NCBI GenBank assembly: GCA_949752735.1
Contig: OX457037.1
Span: 32,847,466 to 32,911,465 of the forward strand
Direction: 5' to 3'
Length of the DNA: 64,000 nt
Source: Lumbricus terrestris
Lineage: Eukaryota > Annelida > Clitellata > Crassiclitellata > Lumbricidae
Under the pieces are notes generated by a model. The model searched no databases. It was not told where the DNA came from and saw only the letters and a list, made by a program, of their open reading frames with translations. The translations under genes and the position numbers were made by a program. Shown in pieces: positions 38,412 through 51,580 of the stretch (its first letter is position 1; every line of letters starts with the position of its first letter).

Positions 38412-40951
38412 CCTGGTACGTAAAATTCTCCTCGTCTTCTGATACTTAAGCTTTAAGCTTCCAGCATTGGGGACTTTCCTGTTGGAGCTTTAAGTTCGTA
38501 CGCCAGATACTTTTTTGCTAAAAAAACATGTGTCTCTCTCTGTGTGAGTCTAGTCTATATTTGCATGTGCACAAGTTTTTGTCTGTGTGTATTCGCTGGC
38601 TGATTCTGCAAGCTGTGTTCTTTGGCGATGATGCATTGTAACAATGATGGGAGAATTCTTCAATCTTCATGCAACGAATTTTTGCCATACAACTGTAGAC
38701 GAAATCACGACAGTGCTTTAAGCTGCAAAATTAACATGGTAATTCCTGGCACAAATTTTTTTCATAGATACTGTGTGTTGGAGAAAAAGTATTCAGCACT
38801 TTTTCTCATATTAGATATATTTTTATGAAAAAATTTTGCAACAACAAATTCTTCTTAGAAAATGCAAGCTGCAAATCTTCACTACAAGTGACAGAATTTC
38901 TCAAATCTAGACAGCTTTATGGCAAAGTTCTGTTTAGGTAGTTATCATGAAAAACTGATGTCTTTGTGACAGTTCTGCTTTTGACAAAATCATGGGAAAC
39001 TGATTTTATTGAACTTTTTCTCTTATTTGTTAGACTCATTTACTGTAATGACAAGGTTCATTTCAGTACATTTTACTCAATGCTTTTATGTGTTTTTACT
39101 GTGTTTTGATCAAAAGTTATGCTTTCAGGTATAAATTAATCTTATTTAGCCTGATTTTGCATTAGCTTTCTGTGTGGATATGGTTGGCACAGTTGATATT
39201 ACAGTTTTTATGTGCAGCTAGCACACACTGAATGAGACATATTTTGATTCTTTAATATAGGTATTTAATATCTTATAACATATGATGTGGTCTCTAAAGT
39301 ACGCATGTGACATAATCATTTTTACAGCTTCATTTACATTAAATTATTTGGCATTTTGCTTGTTTACATATTTTGATTTGTATTAAAAATTTATTGTTGA
39401 TTTGAGTTTATGCCTTTCAAATAATATTATATCCTGCCTTGATTGTGGGCATGTTTGGTATTTCATTAAAGACGTATGCAATCTTGTTTAGCAAATTTTC
39501 AATCGATTAGTACGTGATTCTAGTTTGAGCACACCATCTTTCAATTACCGCATTGTGAGTTTATGCACGAGAATAGCTGTTTACACGACCTGGCTTTAAT
39601 CTTGCCTTATTTTTCATTTCGTTAAGAAACTCTGTTGTATTTTGCCTCACTTGCTAACTAAGTTATTGTTTAGTCGAAAACCATCTAGTTTGCAGCTGGA
39701 GTGATGCTAAATTTCATACGAAGAAAAATATCTTCAGGAGGTCTGTCAAATTTGTCTTATTCTTCTTTTCATGAGGCCTTGATGAATGGACATACGAAAC
39801 TGAAGCATGCAGTGCAATGTCTCAAATTTGCATTTAGATGAAAAATGGTTTGCAATTTATGGAGATACATGAGGAATTAGATTGAGGTTATATTTCATGA
39901 AGCAAAGTTGACAGATCCTGGCTATTATGTATTTCTCCAAAATAAGTTTTACATCCACAGAAATTAAGTGATTGATGACTAACACTAGCATTTCATAGCC
40001 GCTGACAGATTGACATAACACGTGAAACGTCATCAAAATCGTGAATGTGTAAGAAAATACGTGGTCATTCACCGAGACCTTTCTGAGTTCAGGTTTTCTA
40101 TATATGCCTACTGAGTTATTCGTATTTTGTGTTTTTTTAACGACATTTGTTTGTAGCCTACTGCGGTACTACTGATGCAAACTTATTGGTTAATGCAAAC
40201 TTTTCTGTGTGTAGTGATTTGGCTAAGAATTGAATATGCGAAAATGTTCTTTCAACTGCGAAAGCAGAGCGTCACCATTGTAATTCATCAATTGCTTACT
40301 AGAGGGAATTTATTAAATGATGAATGGACCTATATAAACGCTAATTTGAAATAACTTGAGTTTCAAAGTCACTTGTATTATTTCACTGTTTTTCAAACCA
40401 GTGTTAGAATGGATATATGGCATATTACTGGGTCATCAATTAAAATGGTGCACAATTGTGAATTTATACAGTTTTTTGCTTGATATATGCATGTCTTGCT
40501 GACAAGTGTTTTCGATTCCAATGTTGTAGTTTTAAAGATTTTAAGTCAGGTGCTGTAAAAAGGGAAGTGGCTTTGGTCTTGAACCTTCCCACAAAGTTCT
40601 TCAAATGTGAGTTGTGACATTCATGACACTAATGGTAGCTTTGGTTTTCAGCACTCCGTCTCAGATTGTTTGGGATTCAAATCTACGTTTATAATGTTTT
40701 GTGAAAGGTGCATTCAGTTGGCCGTTGTGTTTACGCTTCAGTGCTAGAGATCATTTGAGAAATGTTTAAGAATGCTTGATAAACGTGCTGTTATCTTGCG
40801 TTGCCTTGCCAAAATGCATTCTGGCTTTCATCTAGATTATTTCTGGGACTGAAAATTTCATATAACTTGAATATTCACATCAAGTTGTTGTTCTTCAATC
40901 ACACCTGTAAATATGTGTTACTATGGGAAATGTGGCAGTGATCACACAATG
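38412..40951. other. Region after KLC stop, no further gene recognised
   Basis: AT-rich DNA with only short ORFs. A splice donor (CTG|GTACGT) at 38416 sits four bases after the KLC stop, so part of this may be intron or 3' UTR. A candidate ATTAAA signal lies at 39465, and AATAAA at 42026. No domain or repeat family is clear. Confidence 0.4.
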
Positions 40952-41916
40952 CAGTGGCATAGCCAGGAATTCATGAAGGGGGGGGGTTATGACCTGACCG
41001 GCAGGGCTTTTTTCATAAATTTTTAGAACTGCACAACCATGCAGGAAGTTTTTCTAGTCCTGATTTGTTTGGCGAAAATTTCTGGTCGTTTCAGAAAATT
41101 TCTCCCGAAAATGTCACAAGTCGGCGATGAAAAATCTGATGACCTTATTTTTAGTCGTCCACTTGCAAATTGCTTTTTTTAACCTTCTAGCTTATTGTTC
41201 ACTGCACAGATCCTTCGTTCGTCCGTGCTGAATCGGCTGCAATTACCGTTTCCTAATGATTTTCACTGCGCAGAAGTGCTTTTACAGCTGTACAAATTCT
41301 TTTGTGACTGCACATTTTTTGTAGAACTGCATGTTAAAAGAGTCCTGCTGGCTGGATGCCCTTCCTGACACCAACCTAACAATATTACAGTAAATACACA
41401 ATGGTTCAAAAAAAGTAAGCTAAATTGTTTTTCATATATATCTCCAACGCCTGATTATTAATCATTCTAAATTTTTCCCAATATTTAGAGAATTGAACCA
41501 AGAATATGATTCCAAAATATCACTTCATAAATTTGAACGGATAGAAAGTATGAATCTTTCAACTTCATCTACCGAAATTTCAGTTTACCAGCAATTTTCG
41601 TTTGGGTTTTGTAACAAAGTACTTCAAACATGAAAAAGTCCTATTCTTGGTTCAATTATCTAAATATTTGAAAAATTTTAGTATGATTAATCATCAGGCA
41701 TTAGAGATATAAGAAAAACAGTTTGGCTTACTTTTTATTGAACCGCGGTGTGAAAAGGGAATAAAGTAACAAAGGGAATAAAGTAAGAAAAACAATTGTT
41801 ACTACAAGCAATTGTTTTGTTTTCTCTTATTTAAGTGGATAAATAACCTTAAAAACTGTCTTCCTGAGCCAATGGGGTGTTTTAACCCCCTAAACCCCCT
41901 CTTGCCTACGCCACTG
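40952..41916. mobile_element. hAT-like non-autonomous element, 965 bp, with nested foldback
   Basis: Ends are CAGTGGCATAGCCAGGA and TCTTGCCTACGCCACTG (inverted, a few mismatches). Flanks are ACACAATG (40944-40951) and GCACAATG (41917-41924), a 7/8 target duplication. Poly-G near the left end and CCCCCT near the right are subterminal. It carries no transposase ORF. A 342-bp inverted repeat (41403-41744) is inserted inside it. Confidence 0.75.
41403..41744. mobile_element. Foldback (palindromic) element
   Basis: GGTTCAAAAAAAGTAAGC..AATTGTTTTTCATATATATCTC...CCTGATTATTAATCAT is mirrored by ATGATTAATCATCAGGCATTAGAGATATAAGAAAAACAGTTTGGCTTACTTTTTATTGAACC. Inner segments (TTGAACCAAGAATA / CTTGGTTCAA) are also inverted. 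A transcript could fold into a hairpin over most of its length. It has no coding capacity. Confidence 0.8.
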
Positions 41917-43277
41917 GCACAATGTCACGTGCTGTCGTAATTGCGTAAGAATGTGTTTTGCAGGTTTAGCATAATGTTTTGTGTCTTTCTCTTTTAAGAA
42001 TATTTGTTTAATGGCCGTTTTATTAAATAAATGTGCAGCAGTGTAGCTAAATCAAAAGTTTGGGGACTACTATCGAAGGGATTCAGCCAATCAGACATCA
42101 TCTTTCTGATGTGTCACAGGCGATATACATGTATGTAACGTCAATCGGGCGGGTGCACAGCAGGACAATTTTGAACAGTCACATCGTTTTGACGTTTTTT
42201 TTAAGTCATCATCCGTATGATCGCCCAAAATTTATCCTGCAAAAGTCCCGGATGTAGCCACAGACATGTCTATTGTCTTTGTGAATGACCTAATTGTCAT
42301 CTGCTTCATATCCCATCAGTAATAATAGTCCCAGGTTAGTTGATCCAGGGAGGGGCATAACCAGGAAGCAATTTCATTCAAGTTTTCCATTGAACGTTGT
42401 CGTTTTTTCTACCGTTTTGTTTTTCGATTACAGTAATTAATGCATTTATTTTGGGGAGTCTTCACCTGTAAAACGACCTCGTAAATATGCCCGTCGGTTT
42501 GATCACCATCATCGTCGATCAAGTGCAATCAAGATTGCACTGCGTATAATATGGCGATTAACCTGGATTCTTAATTACTCGATTTTTAAAACTCCAAACC
42601 TGGAGATCTGGGACAATGGATAAAACGGAATTCGAGATGAGTTCTTTAGATGAACGTCAGCTCTCAGCATATTTAACGACCCATTGAAAAAATGCCATAA
42701 AGTATCCAAATCTGCTGCAACAGGCCAGGAAGGCACAGGCTCTTGTTGCATTCTCATGTAAATCTTACAACAGTCCTCCTATGTACAGTGAGTAAAGTTA
42801 TCGACTTCGGAAAGCTTCCGACCGGATGTTTGAACAGTGGCGCCCTATTGTGTTCTAGGTCTGCTTGGATAAATAGCAGACCAGCCGTGGAAAGCATCAT
42901 CGTTGAATTGATTGGCCCCGTAAATAATGGGAACATTTAAGTTGACGGTCGGACGCCGTTCTCGCATCACTGGGTGTCTTCAATGCCAATTCCCTCCCCT
43001 CCACGCCCCTGCACTATATTCTGTGTGTAACTAGTACTAGAAATTGCATCATTTGCATATGCATATGATCGCGTTTTTCGACTTAACGCGCAGCCTTTCT
43101 ATAGGATTGTTGAAACTGTATCTATTAGTGCATAAAATACCAACAAAGTAAGTGACGCCATTTTCTCCACCGAACAAAGATCACCGTGCTACCGAATTAT
43201 CCAGGTCTTTCGCGCAACACACATTACATTTTACCAGGGATGTTCACACGATACACAAATTACCCATAGGCGTTAAG

Positions 43278-43516
43278 CAGGGCTTAAAGTGTGCCTGGAC
43301 GGTCATGGACGGCGTCCATGCACTTGTTTTAAAATCTGAACGCCGTCCAGCCACTTATTGGCGAGCACAGAATGGAAAGGTAAAGGGCCTCCAGGCACTT
43401 CTTTTGGAGAGGTAAGGGGCGTCCAAGCACTTCTTTTGGAAAGGTAAGGGGCGTCCAGGCACTTCTTTTGGAAAGGTAAGGGGCGTCCAGGCACTTATTT
43501 TGCACACTAGGCACTG
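43278..43516. mobile_element. hAT-like MITE, copy 2 of the 'GGACGGCGTCC' family, perfect TSD
   Basis: The 239-bp element starts CAGGGCTTAAAGTGTGCC and ends ACTAGGCACTG. It is flanked by GCGTTAAG at 43270-43277 and at 43517-43524. It is very similar to 18794-18971 over the first 110 bp, then carries four tandem 33-bp units (AGGTAAGGGGCGTCC...CACTTCTTTTGG) against two in the sister copy. Confidence 0.85.
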
Positions 43517-43524
43517 GCGTTAAG

Positions 43525-46340
43525 TTGAATAACTATCATGCATGATAAGCTTAACACAAACATGATCTACGTCACACATGCAGGTGTGTAAGAATTTACC
43601 TGATAGTTCTCTTATTAGCAGACTACAGACTGAATATTAAGCTTATTGTTTGTTTACCTTGGGTCCTATTTTGTGATAGCTTTTAAAAAAGGATTAGGGC
43701 CTACTCTTCGGACTTTATGTTCGTATATTATGTGATGTCGAATTGTAAACTATCAGTTTCCGAAAGATTTAAATATTATGATATTGTTCTGTTGGACTGA
43801 CGGTGTAGGTTTTTTAACGAGATGAATGCGAACGTGTTTTGGAGTCCGAATAGGCTGCATGTCTGAAAGTTTTCGGATGGGCTCGCTCTGTTCGTCTTGT
43901 AAGCTGTTCGCTTACAAGATGGCGACGAAGATGCGAGAATATTCATGTAGACCTATATGTTTTATTTGTCAGCGGCTGATGCAATGAGAATAGCCCCTCT
44001 AGCCTGGCTATAATACTCTGGTAGACCTGTTGTTTGAGCACCTTTGAAACATGCAAATTATGTATTAAACTCATTAACAAAACACGTTTGCATTTCATGT
44101 CACATTCAAACTGCGGATATCTTCCTGCGATATCGTTTTTATTGTAGTCTTCAGCGTATTCAGTAGTTTACAGGGTTTTTATTGATTGCATCGTTTTTCA
44201 AGTTGTACATTTGTACCGTAGGCTAGGTCTAGTTGTTTACTCGCATAACGACGTCTGCTATAGTGGTCACGTGTTATAAAAAGTATAATTATCTTCTATA
44301 AACTATTATTGCCATCATAACAAGCAGTTTTATTTAGTGTTAATTTATTAACAACATTTGCATTCAGCATAATTATAAATGCTAGTGATCTAGTTTCTTC
44401 TTTCCTCTGTGATTGTATGGAATTGAATTGACATTTGCATTCAACATGATAGGCTGAATGTTGGCTGAGATGTGTTATGTTCGGACTGGATTAATTGCCT
44501 ACTCAATTATTTAGGTATACCTTCTTTATCGTTTTTTGCGGTTTTGTCTATAGCGGAAGTTTCTATCATTGTATACTTGATCTTTTCGTGGACGCTGTAT
44601 TTAGCAATGTAAGTACTCTACAGTAATTTCTAGGTAACGGCTGTGTCAGCTTTTTCGATGTTTTGTTTAGTTAGTATATCCGAAAGGTGCGTTAAATGAA
44701 CATTTGCATCATATGCCCGATTTACTTCATAGCTTACTCGATTTTCCTGATGTGTTTGAACTTTTGTGTCACAGATATTAAATGAAGTATTGATTGTAGG
44801 TCTTAGACTGGACCTAATCTGTTTGAATTGAAGTCCTCAAAGGGCAGCTTTAACTGTTCTTTCATGGATCATTTGAAATTCTCAATTGGTTGGCTTGTTT
44901 TAATTTGCTCTCAGGGACATGGGTTGTTCTGGTTACAGAGTAAGAAGCATAGGTTATTGGCCCTACAGGTTAAAGTATAACCAACACCATTGTCTTGTGA
45001 AACGTCATTCCTACCTCTCAAGGTCAGCACTATAGGAACTGCACTTCTTAAGTTACAAAAATTCTCCATCAATAATACTGTCCGATGTCAGCAAACATTG
45101 ACTTTATAGATGCGGTTTTACATGTAAGTAGGATGCATTATAGGTAGATAGCCACTAATAATGCCACTAATTCCACAATTTCATAATTTTCATAATGAGA
45201 CGTTTCATTCTATTGTCTTGTGTGGGAGTAGAATTGAGAAGAATGTCTGCAGCTATTGTTATTAGTTTTCGTGCTATTGTAGTGAAGAAGGAGGCGCTGG
45301 GTGTTTCGACTCGAGCAGCTGCATCCGCATTGATTGCTGTAATTATCGATGTTTCATGATGATATTTCCTGGTTTCAGTCTTTGTCCAGCTTCTTTCCGC
45401 TTCAAGAATTTGTTGCTTGCTGAATCGGAGGACTTTCGTAAGTCGATGAATATTCAACAGTTCTTTAATCGGCATAGTAAGGACCGCCCTCTGCCCTGCA
45501 GTCTGTACGTACATGTATACGATAGTGGTGGACTTATGTTGGTTATCGAACAGCTGTTGTATATTATGATGATGTTGTGTGACGTCAGCTGGATCTTAGA
45601 CCTCCGCAGTGCTGCTTCAAAGTGTGCTCTAATACTGTTAGTTGCTGTCTAGCGCGTTAAACTTCCTGTCCGAACTTATATATATATAAATATATATATG
45701 CATTATATATGTATATGTGTATATATATTATAAGCTTATATATATATAAGCGAGTCTAGTGTATAAAATTAATAAACTACTGTTACTATCATTGTTGTGA
45801 ATTTTTTTAAAATCCGGTTGTATAAAGTGAAAGGCATTTTAGTTGAGTGAAATCGGTTTTTGACTGCATTGATTAGGCCTACGATTGTTTGCTTCGAAGT
45901 TGATGTGAAGTGGTCATCCACGAATGCCTGGTACAATTTAGTAGTTTTAGTGGATCCTCTAGAGTCTAGAAGTTCGGCCCGATTATAAAGTTCGGTGGAG
46001 GAGTAGTCAAACATTAATTAGGGCCTAATCTTATTGTTTTAAAGTTATTGTTATAACTAGTTCTTTAGCCAATTCTAGATTGATCAAAGCACAAGTTTAT
46101 TGCTTATTAATTTACTAAAAGAACAAGCGCGTACACTGTACTTCAGTCTCCTGAGTAGGATAGATGTGTATGTATTTGCAGTGATATAGGCATATACTTG
46201 GTATTGCTTCAGTAATGGACAATTACACAGTAAATGAAGACTCTAAAATACAATGCAGCTGAAATAATATAATGCAACTGCATTTGATATCTTTCTTCCA
46301 ACATTCTTCCTTCTCTCTTCTCAAAACTTGCTTCTTCTCA
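43525..46340. other. Intergenic AT-rich DNA, nothing recognised
   Basis: No coding signature or defined repeat was seen, apart from an alternating TA palindrome at about 45680-45750 (TATATATA around AAGCTT). ORFs up to 115 codons at 45167-45652 overlap on both strands and lack domains. Confidence 0.45.
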
Positions 46341-46344
46341 CAGG

Positions 46345-46425
46345 GCTTTGCACACTGGGAACGCCTCTGAACGGTTCACCCTTCTAGAGGCGCTATATAA
46401 ATGATACAATACAATACAATGCAAA
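46345..46425 (+). repeat. SINE/LINE 3' tail with (ACAAT)n
   Basis: GGGAACGCCTCTGAACGG ... GAGGCGCTATATAAATGATAC then ATACAATACAATAC. It matches the 3' end shared by family-A SINEs and the 29-kb LINE fragment. Only the tail is present. Confidence 0.5.
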
Positions 46426-47051
46426 TTCAGAAGTTCACAGATGGCTGTATGACAGCATTGATGGCAAGTAAGATAAGATAAGAATATTCTTTAATGGACC
46501 AATTGCTATCCGCATTTTGGTGTACACACTGTACAGGCATGTTATAATAAACAAACGTACATCGTTTCTATATCCATTCAATGTCAAATGTTTTAAAATA
46601 GCACAAAATCCTAAATCCAAAAATCAATATAAATATGTTCTTTTACTGACCAATAATTAATCTATGCTGCTCTTTGATTTATACTGTAATACATTTAAAT
46701 ACGATAAAGCATTCTCGTTAAAAACGATTTCCTCGTTAGGTTATCCGCCCTAGGGATAATTCGGTCATGTAGTCATGTAGTGACAGACTTAATTGCTTAA
46801 GATATTTTTGCAAGAGGGGCAAAACACACAATGGTCACAGGTAAATTTTCTTAGCTGGAGCTTGAACAATGCAAAGCAGAAAACACGAACGTGGGTATAA
46901 TATTATAATCTTTGAGTTTTTTCTCAATGAAAATTGAAATTGTCTTCGTTTCACTCTGTGTCAATTGGCCAATAAATAGTAGTTTAAAAGGTGTGAACTT
47001 TCCAGGGGGCGCATGTGCCCCATCTTGCCTCTGTATGCGGGCGCCCATGTT

Positions 47052-47258
47052 GGGCGTGGTGGGTGTGTTCGTTGCCTTGCAGCCGGAGGGTTGCAGGTTC
47101 GAATCCACCTCAAGCCGCCGCGTAGGGACCTTGAGCAAGTCCTTCACTGCAGTTGTTCAGCGCTTCGGCGTGAAACTCCGATTCAGTGTCCGTGTCAGTG
47201 TCTGGAGCGCTTCTGAATGGCAATCTTGAAGGGGTGCTATGCTATAACAAGTGCACAT
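47052..47258 (+). repeat. tRNA-derived SINE (family A) followed by (CATA)n
   Basis: The copy runs from GGCGTGGTGGGTGTGTTCG through GGGTTGCAGGTTCGAATCC, CCTTGAGCAAGTCCTTCACTG, CGTGAAACTCCGATTCAG to TTGAAGGGGTGCTATGC. It is followed without a gap by the CATA repeat at 47256-47375, which may have expanded from the SINE's own tail. Confidence 0.85.
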
Positions 47259-47375
47259 ACATACATACATAGCATACATACATACATACATACATACATA
47301 CATGTCATATATACATACATACATACATACATACATACATGCATACATACATGCATACATACATACATGCATGCA
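47256..47375. repeat. (CATA)n microsatellite
   Basis: ACATACAT tetramers with occasional CATGCATG interruptions, directly abutting a SINE. Confidence 0.95.
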
Positions 47376-47750
47376 TGCTCAAGGTCACTGACTCCCTTCC
47401 ATGCATGCAGTGACCGCGTGAGTGGAAACTTGAACTCCGTATTCTCTCTGCGTTACAGACCGATTACTCTGGTCAATCAGCCACCACCTCAGCCCTCAAC
47501 CACTCTTACCTGAGTTATGCCAGAATAATGTGGGGGGGGGGGCAGAGCAAAACAGAGAAAGCCACAAAAAACGCACGATCACACGTCGCTGAACGAAGGC
47601 TGCATACAATAGTTTGCTGAAGTTACTTGCCAAGTTCGCTAGGTGTCAGTCGCCACACCATTGTATCTGTCTGTCGCTAGAGTACGATGGTCGCAGCCCG
47701 AGGCCGCAACATCTAATAGGCCTACCATATACGCATTAGGTAAACCGTCC

Positions 47751-47752
47751 TG

Positions 47753-47814
<62 letters not shown>

Positions 47815-47870
47815 AAGGTGAGTGTGTGTCACGGTGAGTGTGTGTCAGTGTGTGCGCGTGTGCGTGAGTG
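47751..47870. repeat. (GT)n microsatellite
   Basis: A long GT run to about 47813, then TCAAGGTGAGTGTGTGTCACGGTGAG-type variants. Confidence 0.95.
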
Positions 47871-47904
47871 CTTGCGTGTTCCGCAGGTGCGTTACTATAG
47901 TACC

Positions 47905-48165
47905 AAGGCAAATTGAACACCCCCGAAATGCAAAAAGGGTAAAAATTAGATAATGCATTTACTTAAAAAACAAGAGAAATTGCGATTTACGAAGAAAAAA
48001 ATCATGAAATTAGATCGTTTTACACCGTGCTGAAGGTTTTTCGGGCGAAAAATCCTAAAAAAGCATCCGATTACTAAAAAAGGTCTACTAAGGCAAAGGT
48101 CGTCAGAAATTTTTCTGGAAAACACTCCCCGAAATAAAATCCTAGCTACGGCCTTGGTTACTACT
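47905..48165. mobile_element. Possible degenerate hAT-like element
   Basis: The left edge CCAAGGC and right edge TAGCTACGGCCTTGG are weakly inverted. The interior is A-rich with CCCCGAAAT at both ends. The right edge matches AAGGCCGTAGCCAGGG at about 55788. Flanking 8-mers do not match, so the boundaries are uncertain. Confidence 0.35.
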
Positions 48166-48585
48166 ATATCGTTGGCAATAGCATATAATATTATTATAGG
48201 CTAATGTTATGCTATAGGCCGCTGAATGAGACAGATTCTGTGTTCATTGACGTTGAGTCCGTTTCGAAAAGTTTTCGGTTTTTATTTGATGATTCTGCAA
48301 TGATTCCGTCGTGGACTGCGACCCGTTTTCCCGGTCCACGACTGCTCAAAGCTGCTCACTGTGTGCTTACTATATAGTTCAACTCCGCCACTGTCAGATT
48401 GCACTCTGCCAGTGCCACTGCCAGTCCCAAGTCTGGGTAAAGGAGGAAGTCGACACTAATCATCTTTGATAATGACAATGTTGTTAAACACGTAACATGG
48501 CTTACAAGTTGAAGTCTTCAGGATATCTAATGATAAATGACGACCCTTCCTTGCTAATCACCATCTGAAAGTCGTCATAAAGACA

Positions 48586-50150
48586 GATTTACCCACCACA
48601 TACATGTAGGCTACTGATTTTACCCACCACATAGGCTACTGATTTTACCCACCACATAGGCTACTGATTTTACCCACCACATAGGCTACTGATTTTGCCC
48701 ACCACATAGGCTACTGACTTTACCCACCACATAGGGTACTGATTTTACCCACCACATAGGCTACTATTTTACCCACCACATAGGCTACTGATTTTACCCA
48801 CCACGTATATAGGCTACTGATTTTACCCACCACATAGGCTACTGATTTTACCCACCACATAGGCTACTGATTTTACCCACCACACAGGCTACTGATTTTA
48901 CCCACCACATAGGCTACTGATTTTACCCACCACATAGGCTATTGATTTTACCCACCACATAGGCTACTGATTTTACCCACCACATAGGCTACTGATTTTA
49001 CCCACCGCATAGGCTACTGATTTTACCCACCACATATATCGGCTACTGATTTTACCCACCACATAGGCTACTGATTTTACCCACCACATATATCGGCTAC
49101 TGATTTTACCCACCACATAGGCTACTGATTTTACCCACCACTTAGGCTATTGATTTTACCAACCACATAGGCTACTGATTTTACCCACCACATAGGCTAC
49201 TGATTTTACCCACCACATAGGCTACTGATTTTGCCCACCACATAGGCTACTGACTTTACCCACCACATAGGGTACTGATTTTACCCACCACATAGGCTAC
49301 TATTTTACCCACCACATAGGCTACTGATTTTACCCACCACGTATATAGGCTACTGATTTTACCCACCACATAGGCTACTGATTTTACCCACCACATAGGC
49401 TACTGATTTTACCCACCACACAGGCTACTGATTTTACCCACCACATAGGCTACTGATTTTACCCACCGCATAGGCTACTGATTTTACCCACCACATATAT
49501 CGGCTACTGATTTTACCCACCACATAGGCTACTGATTTTACCCACCGCATAGGCTACTGATTTTACCCACCACATAGGCTACTGATTTTACCCACCACAT
49601 ATATAGGCTACTGATTTTACCCACCACATAGGCTACTGATTTTACCCACCACATAGGCTACTGATTTTACCCACCACACAGGCTACTGATTTTACCCACC
49701 ACATAGGCTACTGATTTTACCCACCACATAGGCTATTGATTTTACCCACCACATAGGCTACTGATTTTACCCACCACATAGGCTACTGATTTTACCCACC
49801 ACATAGGCTACTGATTTTACCCACCACATAGGCTACTGATTTTACCCACCACATATATAGGCTACTGATTTTACCCACCACATAGGCTACTGATTTTACC
49901 CACCACATAGGCTACTGATTTTACCCACCACATAGGCTACTGATTTTACCCACCACATATATAGGCTATTGATTTTACCCACCACATAGGGTACTAATTT
50001 TACCCACCACATAGGCTACTGATTTTACCCACCACATAGGCTACTGATTTTACCCACCACACAGGCTACTGATTTTACCCACCACATAGGCTACTGATTT
50101 TACCCACCACATAGGCTACTGATTTTACCCACCATATATTATAGGCTACT
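48586..50150. repeat. 25-bp minisatellite, about 60 copies, with higher-order repeats
   Basis: The unit AGGCTACTGATTTTACCCAC followed by CACAT repeats about 60 times. Variant units recur: TTTTGCCC, GACTTT, GGGTACTG, CTATTTT without TGA, CACGTATAT, CACATATATC, CCGCAT and CACACAGG. The variant order TTTTGCCC-GACTTT-GGGTAC-CTATTTT-CACGTATAT occurs at 48693-48815 and again from 49229. That is a 536-bp offset, so a block of about 21 units was duplicated. The array is intergenic, between KLC and Prox. Confidence 0.97.
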
Positions 50151-50558
50151 GATTTCGCCTCAGTGATTCATTGGTCGTTCTTATTGTGTATACGTATACG
50201 GACCTCACATGAACTTAATTAGTTAATTGATAGATTAAACAAACAGTTTATAATTATGAGGTTGATCTATGCCATAGCTTGAGCTTCATGAGCAACACCC
50301 CATCCACTCGAATGGCCAGACGGATTTCCTTTGCACTTGTGGTGGCTTAATCTTTCGGATAAGTCATACAATATTATTATATACAATAAGTCATGTCGAC
50401 TGATTTTGTGCTAAGATAACATCATGAGCTTACAGCCTTAACGAGGATATTGCATGTAGGTCTACAAGTATTACTACTTATTTACTAGTACTTAGTCCTT
50501 CCCGTGCAGGTCTGCAAATAATTATACAGCCAAATATATACATGTATAGCATGCAAGT

Positions 50559-50683
50559 GTCCTTTGTCTGCCTGCTTGTCTGCCTGCTTGTCTGCCTGCT
50601 TGTCTGCCTGCCTGTCTGTCTGTACGTCCGTCCGTCCGTCTATCTGTCCGTCCGTCCGTCTGTCTGTCTGTCTGTCTGTCTCT
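50559..50683. repeat. (CTGC/CTGT/CCGT)n microsatellite
   Basis: TGTCTGCCTGCT octamers, then CCGTCCGT and CTGTCTGT tetramers. Confidence 0.9.
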
Positions 50684-51466
50684 AGATAATTTATATTTCG
50701 TCACACATACATGTAACAGTATACCGGGTCTAATTGTGGATGATTCCGTAAGGAATGTTTCCGCTTTGTGCTAATTAATGTTAATTGTTCTATATGTATA
50801 ACGAGTCATCATCAATCAACAGCGTAACCCTTTTATAGGCTTTCACTCAAGCGGAATCAGTTGAATGACGAGACGTCAGCGTATACACGACGTAGACCAA
50901 CTTAGCCCCCATTGAAGAAGACCCGGTTTCAGGTTGCCATAATTATTATACCTCATCCCGTATAGTGTAGCCTGTATAGAGAAAACACAAAACAGGATAT
51001 GAAAATATAATTAAAATAAATATCATATCGAAGACATTGAAACACGAATAGATGTAGAGGACGCTCAATATACCAAACACCGAGAGACATACACGTAGAT
51101 ATATACAGAAATACACAAAGAAATACACATACAGGCAGACCGCAGACAAACGGAGAAAGCCGACACCTGAGAACAATGTGGCGTGACACAATTTAGGATA
51201 TACATACATAGGGGAGACTGGGGCTAGAAGTAACGGGGGGTTGTAACAGTATAATAGGCCTATATTCCTAAATATAACGTAAAATTAAATTCGGAGGAAA
51301 TCGCATAAGTTCAAAACGTGCAAATTGTTGCAAACGGCTTGTTGCTGATTTTCGACACTGCCATTACGAGGATGGTTGGTGTCGCTCTCCTCCTTTATTC
51401 AGGATTGGGACTGGCACTGGCAGAGTGCGACCAGTGGCGAAGTTTACAACCAGCCCTGATCTCCCC

Positions 51467-51499
<33 letters not shown>

Positions 51500-51580
51500 T
51501 ATGGGTTTAGGCGGTATATAGTTATGAAGTGCCTTCACAACCCATATATATACAGTCAGCGGCGTCTATGGAATAATAGA

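Noticed and set aside
45167..45652. Overlapping ORFs of 115 and 98 codons on opposite strands
   Set aside because: No family resemblance and no splice or codon evidence; consistent with chance in this sequence.
48586..50150. CRISPR-like regular array
   Set aside because: Units are contiguous with no unique spacers, and the genome is animal. It is a minisatellite.
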